Shown: positions 37,301 through 47,671 of the stretch, in pieces
Layout of the letters: each line of letters opens with the position of its first letter
Position numbering within the stretch: position 1 is the stretch's first letter
Origin: Cryptomeria japonica
Lineage: Eukaryota > Streptophyta > Pinopsida > Cupressales > Cupressaceae
DNA length: 64,000 nt
Assembly: GCF_030272615.1 (NCBI RefSeq)
Contig: NC_081410.1
Span: 119,412,640 to 119,476,639 of the forward strand
Reading direction: 5' to 3'
Notes under the pieces: model-generated
Seen by the model: only the letters and a program-made list of their open reading frames with translations
The model's database searches: none
Told to the model about the DNA's origin: nothing
Translations under genes and position numbers: made by a program

Positions 37301-39409
37301 TACTATATCTCTCTCACACTGGTGGGCTATGAACTCAATTACACGCCTATTGAGCGAGCTTGCCTAGCAGTAATCTTAGCAGCCACTAAACTGAGGCACT
37401 ATCTATTAACACACAAGGTACAACTCATTGCAAAGATTGATCCACTCAAGTACTTACTCAGCAAAGCAGCATTGACAGGTCGCTTGGCCAAATGGGTAAT
37501 GATTCTAAGTGAATTTGACATTGAGTATGTGGACCGTAAAGCTATCAAAGGTCAAGTTATTGCAGACCAGTTGGCTGATGCACCTCTCATAGGTGATCAT
37601 CCTCTCATTTCCAATTTTCCAGATGAAGAGATATTCATGATCACAGAAGTACAACCATGGAAACTATATTTTGATGGTTCATACACTAGGCACGGCTTGG
37701 GGGCAGGCATTCTGTTTATCACACCTCAAGGTGATAGCATCCCGAAGTCTTACAGGCTCACATTTCCATGCACAAACAACATAGCAGAGTATGAGGCCTT
37801 GATCATGGGACTCAGGTTAGCCGTACAATGGAAATTACAAGAACTACAAGTATATGGCGATTCCCAACTAGTCATTCGACAAGCAACAGATGAATATCAG
37901 ACCAAAGATGATAAACTCATGCCATATAAGCAAATGGTGGACAATCTAAAGGCATCATTTACTACTATCACTTTTGAGCAGATACCAAGAGATCAGAATC
38001 GAGCTGCTGATGCCATGGCTACCATCGCATCTCTACTAGATCTTCCACAGAATTCAACACGCTACGAGTTCTTGGTAGAACAGCTTTGGATCCCCGCTTA
38101 TGATATCCCTGAATCCGAGATGATATGTCGCCTTGTCGGTTCAGAATCCCCATGGTATGGTGAGTTCTACACCTATCTCCGTGATCACACCCTTCCTCCT
38201 AACCAATCAAATAACCAACGAAAAACCTTCATTCGCCAAACTGCTCGATATACCATTATTGCCGAAATCTTATACCGACGTAGTCTTGATGGTACTCTCC
38301 TTCGATGTCTAGAACAAGATGAGATAACAAAGGTTTTGGAAGAGGTACATGAAGGAATTTGCGGGACTCATTCAAGTGGTCCGTCACTCGCCAAGAAACT
38401 CTTGCGAGCTGGATATTATTGGCCATCTATGGAAAAGGATTCCTACTACTTTGTCAGAAAATGCAAGAAATGTCAAGTTCATGGCGACCTGATACATGCA
38501 CCAGCACAAGAACTGCAACCAATCACAACACCATGGCCTTTTTGTCAATGGGGCCTTGACCTTGTGAGTAAAATCCATCCATCTTCATCCAATGGCCATA
38601 AATTCATTATTACCGCCACCGAATATTTCACCAAGTGGATCGAAGCTGTTCCACTTACCCAAGTCACCGGCAAGCAGATCGCTTCATTCATCCTCAACTA
38701 CATCATCTGCCGGTATGGTGTACCCATCTCCATCATCACAGATAATGGTCTTCCTTTCAAAAATCAGGATGTCCATGAGCTTTGTGAGAAATTTCATATC
38801 CAACACCGCTTTTCCACTCCCTATTACCCACAAGGCAATGGTCAGGCCGAAGCATCCAATAAAAACATATTGAGAATCCTAAAGAAGACAGTCAATGATG
38901 TCGGTCGTGATTGGCATGTTCAATTGAATCCAGCATTATGGGCATATCGAACTAGCATTCGAACCCCTACAGGTGCAACTCCTTATTCATTGGTCTATGG
39001 TGCAGAAGCTATCTTGCCTATTGAGGTCGAGATACCATCACTACGGGTTTCCTTGCACAATCTCATTGATGATGAAGCTTACAGAGTCTCACGTCTTCAG
39101 GACTTAGAGTTACTTGATGAGAAGCGACAAGCTGCATACAACCATCTCAAAGCCTATCAGCAGCGCATGAGCAGAAGCTACAATCACCGAGTTAGACCTC
39201 GTACATTTGAGGTAAGGGATCTTGTTCTACGAGAGAATCCTCGCAACCAACCAAACCGAGAACATCAGGGCAAGTTTGAATCAAACTGGCTCGGCCCATA
39301 TGTTGTCACTGCTGTATTCGGGTCTGGGGCATATCGGTTGGCTACATCAGACGGAGAACCGCTCGCAGATCCAATCAATAGCATGCACCTCAAACGGTTT
39401 TATACCTAA
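34307..39409 (+). pseudogene. pol: pol of element 1: protease end, G-patch, RT, RNase H, archaeal RNase H, integrase (stop at 36104)
   Basis: Continues the gag frame. In order: [11 protein letters not shown] (protease C-terminal strand, about 34370); a G-patch-like segment ([14 protein letters not shown], about 34890-34950); a proline/threonine-rich linker with acidic runs; reverse transcriptase with TDFRDLNKACPKDDFPLP and YVDD (36785-36796); RNase H (about 37190-37560); archaeal-type RNase H (LYFDGSYTRHGLGAGI, about 37665-38040); integrase zinc region (H...H, CKKC near 38465), catalytic WGLDLV, ITDNGLPF and YYPQGNGQAEASNK (about 38551-38870), and a C-terminal domain ending at 39409. The order RT, RNase H, aRNH, INT marks the Tat lineage. 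One stop (TGA 36104-36106) lies upstream of RT, so RT-INT is one open stretch of 1,088 codons. Confidence 0.93.
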
Positions 39410-41883
39410 GGTGTACAGAGCATCAGGCTCCCCTGCATATCAGAAAATACCAAAAACATTCAGAAAAATGTCCTAAAGAAAATACAAAAAACATTCAAAA
39501 AAGTAAAGAAAAAAAATCATGCATCCAAACAGTGAACAACCACTCCGGTGGCACCTTGGGTAAGTGCGATGGCGAAAACCTAGCAAACAGGTGCCACTCG
39601 TAAAGGCAATGGCTCCAGTATCTTCCAGGCTCGTTGCGATCCCATTCATACATACACACATCCATCCATCTAACCATGGCTTGTTATAAATCTACAAATC
39701 CAAGAAAGTACTACATGCATCCTGCATCCCGCTTTTTCATAAATCATGTCCAACTTGGGGGCAATGCCCTTACAATCTAGATGATGGAAGTGGATTCTAC
39801 ATTACTGGTGATTCATTGGCAAAAACATTCAAAAATGACTCACAAAATCCAAAAAACATTCAAAAACTATTACACAAAATCCAAAAACATTTAAAACTAT
39901 CTCACAAAATCCAAAAAACATTCAAAACACTTCAAAAAACCAAAAAATTCAAAAACAATACAAAATCCAAAAAACATAAAAAAACATCAAAAATAAAACA
40001 AAAACATGGCAACACATTGTACATACTCATCCGCACAGATACCAAACAAACATTGTGATATACTTCACCAAATGACCACTTACTAATCAACCACACAATC
40101 AACATCAACAATCAAACTGTCTTCAACAAGGATGCATCCTTCCTTACCAAAACAAAGACAAAAGTGACATTTTCTTTGACAAGAAAATTATGTTAAGCTA
40201 TCAAATACTTGGTTGATTTGTGAGTACAATCGTTCGTTTATCTGTATCAGGATCTTGCAGCATTGTTTTGTATCATTTGCACATTATTTCCGATGAAGTT
40301 CTGAGGCATGTACTAATGGTGTCTACGTGGGAAGTTCACTAAGCTACGTGATCTTATGCCAAATGTAGTCATAGATCATTACGGCTTGCTGACTACAGCG
40401 TATACCTCGACCATATGAGCATGAACCATTACCAAGGATCCTTATTCTTTATTCTTTATGTATATACTATTTGTTTGCAGGTACAATGCTCTTCCTTTGG
40501 TTCCTCCTACCTCGTCCAAACTGGATAAAGGTTTTTATCTCTTAGTACGGTATGCACTTGTCTCAGGATATGATCAGCCTAAGATCAAGGAGGACGATCC
40601 AAGTCATGCATGAACGGTGATAATCCTTGTCTGTTCTGCAAGCAATACTTTGGTCAACTTGATCCATTATATCAAGTTGCTTGTATTAACTTGCTATATC
40701 AAAATCCATGTAAGAAAGACTCTGGTCATCTTGAATCTTTATGTCAAGTTGCTTGTATTTTCTTACAACATTTTAAAGCTCAATGATGAAAAATAATGCA
40801 CCATGGATCATCATTCCATCTCATTTGTATATATTGCATTTCGTTGCATTCCATCCATCCATACATTCATAAATAGCTGCATATCATTCATACATAGTAA
40901 TGACAATGGATACTCTATTTTCCTCTTCTTCCATAGGAATGTAATAGGTCCTCCATTTCTTCTATCTAACATTGAACCCCCCCTCACCCTCCCCATCTCG
41001 ATAATCAGCATCACATACCCTACATTGTTTCTCAATCAACCCAATCAAGCCACATTCATCACCATCCATCTCTAAATAGGAGGGATTGTGTTTCCTATGC
41101 TAAGTCATCCAATAAGTCAAGAAAGTTACTCTATCTGCACAGATACATCGACTCCCACACACCTAGACTATCAACAGATACTCTGATCAAGTATCTTCGG
41201 GTCTCAACAGGTAATCGATCATGGTAATCCTAGACTACATCAGGCATTTATCATAATGACCTAGTCTCAACGGGGCTGCTATGATTCACCACAATCATCC
41301 ATCACACGCACACACTATCAGTTGATCAACCAATCAAACACAATCCAACGGACAGTTACATCAATTGTCTACGTCTCAACGAGTATTTTGCTTCATATAC
41401 CTTGACTTCATCGGACAATTACATCAATTGTCTAAGTCACCATCAGGTCACTTTGATTCACTTACTCAGACTTTCTCATGTTCAAGCGACCAACTGACAT
41501 CAACTGTCACGCTTTGACTTGACCGGGGCAATTCAACCGATTGCACCAGATTGTCCAAACAATTTTGATCAATTGTATAGCATCAATCCAAACCCCACAC
41601 TACATCTGCTATGTATCACTTGCATGACCTCAAGGTACTCGCTGGCTTGTTGTTTCTTCATATTCACTCCATTTTCTCCCATTCTTTCATCATTAGTTCT
41701 AATTTCTTCTATTCTACCTCCCCTCCACTTTGCATTCTTTTTCGAGAGATCGCCCGATTTTTCAAAAAAAAATTCGGCCCATCCCTCGAGGGGGCATACC
41801 ACCCATTAAATTTACATTTTATGGGGCATTTCTTCACACCTATTTTTCTTTCTTTGAAACGACGCGATAAACCGCACCGTCTC
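39410..41883 (+). other. 3' spacer of element 1
   Basis: About 2.5 kb of noncoding DNA between pol and the 3' LTR. It contains an A-rich degenerate array of CAAAATCCAAAAAACATTCA-like units (39815-40000, with related text near 39445-39510). Frames such as 40803-41075 and 41519-41901 have no family signature. Confidence 0.6.
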
Positions 41884-41896
41884 AAAGAGGGGCAAA
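41884..41896 (+). other. Polypurine tract of element 1
   Basis: AAAGAGGGGCAAA directly precedes the 3' LTR, the expected position for the plus-strand primer; one C interrupts the purines. Confidence 0.75.
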
Positions 41897-43699
41897 TGTA
41901 GTCACATAAATCTGTCCACTTAATTAAATGAATACTTAGTATTTATTTGATTATTTAACCATCAATTAATAATTAATTAAATTAATATTTAATTAATTCA
42001 TCTTAACCCTCTTCTCCTATTAATTAAATAAATTATTCAATTTATTTGATTTAATTCACTTAACCAAATTCATACCATTAATTAAATAAATAAATCATAT
42101 TTATTTAATTAAATCTTCTCTCACATTTAAATAAATTAATATTTATTTAAAACCCCCAAAATCCCACCTCTCACATTTAAATAAATAAATCATTTATTTA
42201 AATCACCTTTATCCTCCACCCACTTGTATTTTCCTACAAAAGCAAGTTGCACAATTATTTTAAATAAATAATTTATTTAAATCACCTTTATCCTCCACCC
42301 ACTTGTATTTTCCTACAAAAGCAAGTTGCACAAATATTTTAAATAAATTATTTATTTAAAATCCTATTTATCCTCACCCACTTGAAACCTTTAATGGTTT
42401 CCCTTAAAGTATTCAAACTTGATGGCTTTAAAGTCTTCAAACTTGATGGCTTCCTTCTATAGTCTTCTTAAGACTTTAATGGTTTTCCTTAAAGTCTTCA
42501 AGCCTTTAATGGTTCCCCTCAAAGTCTTCAAGCATTTTAATGCTTTATCTTCCTTTTTCTCATTTAAATAAATTAATATTTATTTGAATATTTATCCAAA
42601 TACAACTTGCACACATTTATTGAAATAAATGAATTTTTATTTTAATAAAATCCTATTTTCCCTCACCCACCAAATCCACTTGCAAAATCTAATCCCCTTC
42701 TAGATTCTTCTAACCCCTTCCTAATTAACTTAATCCATCCCCTAATTATTGTCACATTCCTAAGCAAAATGGAGTCACTTCTCAAAGCCTAAAAGTCTTG
42801 GATAACCTTTGAAAGCTTCCAACCTTCAACCACTAAATGGCTCAAAGTCTTTGATAACCATTGAAGGCTTTCAACCTTCAACCACTTAATCCCCAAAGTC
42901 TCCAATAACCATTAATGGTTACCTCAAACCCTCCCACATGGTTAAAACATTTGTTTTGACTCAACCTCTACCCAACCCAAGGGTCTCATCAAGCCTTTAA
43001 TGCTTTGACCATGATTATCTCTTAATCATTTGCACAAAGGTTTATCTTTGCATTAACTCCTAATCCAGTGGGTAATCCTAATTTAGACTTGACCCTTACC
43101 TTCTAGATAACCATGAGGTCTTCTCAGGCCTTTAATGCCTCCAACCTCTTCTCTCAACCCAATCCTATGTTGACACTTGTCACCATTTTATTGGTGCCAA
43201 TTGTGCACATGGATCCCCAACTTTCAAACTTGGCCCTTGATTAAACCATTCAATCTTAACCCTTCATTTCCCCATTTCTTCTATAAATAGAACCCTTCTC
43301 CTCAAGCAAAAGGAAGCATTTAGAGTATTGTTGTTATACTAGCATTAGCATAGAGCTTTTTCATAGCATCACTATCTACTCTTGCATAGTATTTGCTTAT
43401 CATATTCAACCATCTTGAATCTCCATATGGCATCCATGGCTAGTGCTAAAAGCTGAGAGCTACACTCATTTGGGACTTGGAGAGGAGAGAAACAAGGGAG
43501 AAGCATCAAAAGGCATCATGGAAGCATCTTAGGGAGGCTCTTCTCCTTTCTTTTATTTTGTTAAACTTCTTTCATGCTTTTTGAAATCTCTCTTGATATG
43601 TTTGGAATGGTTTTTAGTTCTTTGTTTTGTTTTTATGGTTGAAACTAACTTATTAACATTGAACTTTGTTGTTGCCTTGTCCCCATTTCCATGACATCA
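41897..43699 (+). repeat. 3' LTR of element 1
   Basis: 1,803 bp, the same length as the 5' LTR. Three differences seen by eye: A for C near 42332, T for C near 43047, and A for G near 43339. It is followed by GAGCC (43700-43704) and then the rest of the transposase-like gene. Confidence 0.95.
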
Positions 43700-43704
43700 G
43701 AGCC

Positions 43705-44242
43705 AGATGGAAAAATTAGTGGATTTTGATCATGTATCCGACCTAGTGGATTCAGGTGATTTTTTGAGTTAATTTTTTTGCAAGTATTCTTTTTGGTTCA
43801 TTTTGTTGTACATCATACTTTATTTTTGGTATTAATTAACACTTTATAAAATGCAGGTCATGTGTATGCAGTTGTTGCAAAAGAGAACAATGAAGAAGGA
43901 ACAGATTACTATTTGTGTCGTTGTGTTGAGCCTAAAAGAAAATTGACAACCACAATCATTGACGGAGAGGGTATTGAGTACCCAATAGAGTCTGTTGTCG
44001 TGACAGGAACATGGCTTCGGAGATACCCTATCAAGAATTCTGATGTTTGGTTGTTCGAGGACTTTGAAACACACATACATATTCTTCATTTCTCTAACCT
44101 TGTTGTTGCAACAAATATTCATTTGATGAAGTATCGTGGTAGACCTCATAACAGGATTTTATGGAAAGTTCATGAATCTGACCACGAGGCAATACTTGAC
44201 ACAATACGAGTTAGAGCCGATCCTGAAGGCTCACTTGATTGA
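43705..44242 (+). CDS. Transposase-like protein, C-terminal part (exon end, intron, last exon)
   Basis: After the LTR element the interrupted frame resumes at 43705 and runs to a donor (CAG|GTGATT, exon end 43755). An intron of 101 bp ends at TGCAG (43856), and the last exon runs 43857-44242 to TGA. Counting 25181-27614, 43705-43755 and 43857-44242 gives 2,871 bases, 957 codons including the stop, with no shift. The last exon encodes about 128 residues, including ATNIHLMKYRGRPHNRIL. I do not recognise this as a named domain. Frame continuity across both the insertion and the intron is strong evidence that the gene was intact when the LTR element landed. Confidence 0.8.
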
Positions 44243-44299
44243 TTCTACGGTTCAGAGTAGAATGATTTTGAGAATTTTGTATAAATCGTCGACAAATTG

Positions 44300-44640
44300 T
44301 TCTATATTCATTTTTTGTATATATAAATGCCCATGAGCTGATTTTTACATGTTTAGGGGCATAATTTTGTATATTTAAGTGGCAATGGGCTGATTTGTAC
44401 ATATGTACATGCCAAATTTTGTATATTAAAATGGCGATGAGCTGAATCGCACATATTGTAATGCCAAATTTTGTATAAAAGCCCATGAGATGATTTGTAT
44501 ATTAAAATGGCGATGAGCTGAATCGCATATATTGTAATGCCAAATTTTGTATAAAAGCCCATGAGATTATTTGTAAGAATTTTTTTTGTATAATCAAATA
44601 GCCAAGAGCTGATTTGAATAATATGTGACAATGTTTTGTG
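44300..44640. repeat. Degenerate tandem repeat of about 76 bp after the transposase-like gene
   Basis: Units contain ATGGCGATGAGCTGAATCGC, ATTGTAATGCCAAATTTTGT and AAAGCCCATGAGAT. The clearest pair starts at 44421 and 44497, with more diverged copies on both sides. It may form the 3' end of the transcript. Confidence 0.75.
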
Positions 44641-44865
44641 ACTATTTTGTGTGTCAAAGTTTTGTGACTATGTTTTGATTATATGTGATGTGTCCCTGGT
44701 CAATCATGAGCATTCTTGATTCTCGTATAATCATGGATAATTATTTGAGTCATTATCGGGTCATAGGGGTGATAGATTGAAACTAGATACAATTTGAGCA
44801 AAAATTGTCATTGTTGTCAAAAAATTGTCAAAAAAGTTGTCAAGCAACTTCTACATTGCGTCGAT

Positions 44866-47135
44866 AGGGTATGACTCTAGATGTTTTGGTGCTTTGGGAT
44901 GCACGATAGGGGCATGCCTAGCGTAAACATGCCCACCCGGACGTGCTTGCGACGTCGGTTTGTACACATGAGGAACAGAATCAATTCTAGCCAATCTTGC
45001 AACTTTTCCTTGCAAGCAATTGATGGTTTTTTGAGCAGGCGAAAAATGCTACTAATTGAAAATGGCTTCAAGTCATCGAAAACCGAGATAGGACATTGTA
45101 GAGGAGCCTCACGCGACCCCACAGGATCAAGCATATCAACCGTATGTGTCGTGGATTGGAAGAAATAGTCCGTCAAATTTTGACAATTTTTTGGACTTAG
45201 GGCACTTGAGAGATCTCACCGGTAGGGTATGACTCTCATCGTTCTGGTGCTTTGGGATGCACGACAAGGGCATGCCTAGCGTAAACATGCCCACCTGGAC
45301 GTGCTCGCGACGTCGGTTTGTGCACACGAGGAACAAAATCAATTCTAGCCAATCTTGCAACTTTTCCTCGCAAGCAACTAACGGTTTTTTGAGCAAGCGA
45401 AAAAATGCTACTAATTGAAAATGGCTTCAATTCGTCAAAAAATGAGATAGGCCATTGTAGAGGAGCCTCATGCGACCCCACGGGATCAAGAAGATTGACC
45501 GTATGTGTCGTGGATTGGAAGAAACAATCCGTCAAATTTTGACAATTTTTTGGACTCAGGGCACTTGAGAGATCTCACCGATAGGGTATGACTCTCGACG
45601 TTCTGGTGCTTTGGGATGCACAACAGGGGCATGCCTAGCGTAAACATGCCCACCCGGATGCGCTCGCAATGTCAGTTTGTGCACACGAGGAACAAAATCA
45701 ATTCTAGCCAATCTTGCAACTTTTCCTTGCAAGCAACTGACAATTTTTTGAGCAGGCAAAAAAATGCTACTAATTGAAAATGGCTTTGAGTCATCAAAAA
45801 CTGAGATAGACCATTGTAGAGGAGCCTCATGCGACCCCATGGGATCAAACAGATCGATCTTATGTGTCGTGGATTGGAAGAAACAGTCCGTCAAATTTTG
45901 ATAATTTTTTGGACTCAAGGCACTTGAGAGATCTCATCGGTAAGGTATGACTCTCGACGTTCTAGTGCTTTGGGATGCATGACAAGAGAATTCCTAGCGT
46001 AAACATGCCCACTCGGACGCGCTCGCGATGTCAGTTTGTGCACACAAGGAACAAAATCAATTCTAGCCAATCTTGCAACTTTTCCTTGCAAGCAACTGAC
46101 GGTTTTTTTAGCAGGCGAAAAAATGCTACTAATTGAAAATGGCTTCGATTCATCAAAAACTGAGATAGGCCATTGTAGAGGAGCCTCACACGACCCCACG
46201 AGATCAAGCAGATCGACCGTATGTGTCGTGGATTGGAAGAAATAGTCCGTCAAATTTTGACAATTTTTTGGACTCAGGGCACTTGAGAGATCTCACCGGT
46301 AGGGTATGACTCTCGATGTTCTGGTGCTTTGGGATGCATGACAAGGGCATGCCTAGAGTAAACATTCCCACCTGGACGTGCTTGCGATGTCGGTTTGTGT
46401 ACACGAGGAACAGAATCAATTCTAGCCAATCTTGCAACTTTTCCTTGCAAGCAACTGACGGTTTTTTGAGCAGGGGAAAAAATGCTACTAATTGAAAATG
46501 GCTTTGAGTCATCAAAAAAAAAGATAGACCATTGTAGAGGAGCCTCACACGACCCCACGGGATCAAATAGATCGATCATATGTGTCGTGGATTGGAAGAA
46601 GCAGTCCGTCAAATTTTGACAATTTTTTGGACTCAAGGCACTTGAGAGATCTCACCGGTAGGGTATGACTCTCGATGTTCTGGTGCTTTGGGATGCATGA
46701 CAGGGGCATGCCTAGCGTAAACATGCCCACTTGGATGCGCTCGCGATGTCGGTTTGTGCACACGAGGAACAAAATCAATTCTAGCCAATCTTGCAACTTT
46801 TCCTTGCAAGCAACTGACAGTTTTTTGAGCAGGTGAAAAAATGCTACTAATTGAAAATGGCTTCAAGTCATCAAAAATTGAGATAGGCCATTATAGAGGA
46901 GCCTCACACGACCCCACAGGATCAAACAGATCGACCGTATGTGTCGTGGATTGGAAGAAATAGTCCGTCAAATTTTGACAATTTTTTGGACTCAGGGCAC
47001 TTGAGAGATCTCACCGGTAGGGTATGACTCTCGACGTTCTAGTGCTTTGGGATGCACAACAGGGGCATGCCTAGTGTAAACATGCCCACCCGGACGCGCT
47101 CGCGACGTCGGTTTGTGCACACGAGGAATAAAATT
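44866..47135. repeat. 359-bp satellite array, six copies plus a partial
   Basis: The landmark CTTTGGGATGCA recurs at 44892, 45250, 45609, 45968, 46327, 46686 and 47045, spacing 358-359 bp. Each unit contains TGCCTAGCGTAAACATGCCC, a GTGCACACGAGGAAC segment and GTCAAATTTTGACAATTTTT. Copies differ by scattered substitutions, many of them C/T or G/A. Minus-strand frames of 77-120 codons arise from the unit; since 359 is not a multiple of three, they change frame from copy to copy, so I do not call them genes. Confidence 0.95.
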
Positions 47136-47198
47136 TGACCATTGCGAGCGTGAGGGTGCTCTCGCACCAAACACATTGTTGTTTAAATTCATATTGTC

Positions 47199-47487
47199 AA
47201 TTTTTGTTGTTTATATTCATATTGTTAATTACATATGCAAATATTCATTTAAATTTATGAAAGGGCAGCCACCAAATACAATGAATAAACAATAATGAAC
47301 TGAATACAAGGAGTTTTGTACGGTTAATTCAACATTTTAGAAATTTTATCAAATCATATACCACGATTGCAATGCTTTATATCATATATTTTTGTTGTTT
47401 ATATTCATATTGTTGATTACATATACAAATATTCATTTAAATTTATAAAAGGACAACCACAAAATACAACGAATACAAAATAATGAA
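47199..47487. repeat. Direct repeat of about 100 bp, offset 188 bp
   Basis: TTTTTGTTGTTTATATTCAT begins at 47201 and again at 47389, and each copy continues for about 100 bp to AATAATGAACT. It lies between the satellite array and the accessory gene. Confidence 0.8.
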
Positions 47488-47671
47488 CTCATTACACATT
47501 TATTGGATCGAATATCGATATTTATATATATAAAAAAAGGCATGTCTGCCAAGTCAATACAAGTATTACAAAAATGTGGCATATGCCATGTCCAAATCGA
47601 TATACAATAAAAATGTAGAATATATCTACATGTATTGGTCATTTTATGACCAAAAATAGCACTATATGATC

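Larger units (their letters stand above)
27615..43699 (+). mobile_element. Tat-lineage Ty3/gypsy LTR retrotransposon (element 1)
   Basis: A full-length element of 16,085 bp with 1,803-bp LTRs (27615-29417, 41897-43699) that begin TG and end CA, and a GAGCC duplication. It has a primer-binding region, a leader of about 2.7 kb, a gag-pol frame (32105-39409), a 3' spacer of about 2.5 kb and a purine tract. An archaeal-type second RNase H between RNase H and integrase marks the Tat lineage. I noticed only three substitutions between the LTRs, so insertion is recent. Four in-frame stops in gag-pol mean it cannot make the whole polyprotein itself. It lies inside the transposase-like gene, in the same orientation. 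Confidence 0.95.

Noticed and set aside
32105-39409. Endogenous pararetrovirus
   Set aside because: Long LTRs, a 5-bp target duplication, an integrase and a Tat-type double RNase H show an LTR retrotransposon.
44866-47135. CRISPR-like regular repeat
   Set aside because: Units are contiguous 359-bp monomers without unique spacers, in a plant genome; it is a satellite.
44877-47192. Series of 77-120-codon minus-strand frames
   Set aside because: They come from the 359-bp satellite unit and change frame between copies because the period is not a multiple of three; no start context or family motif.
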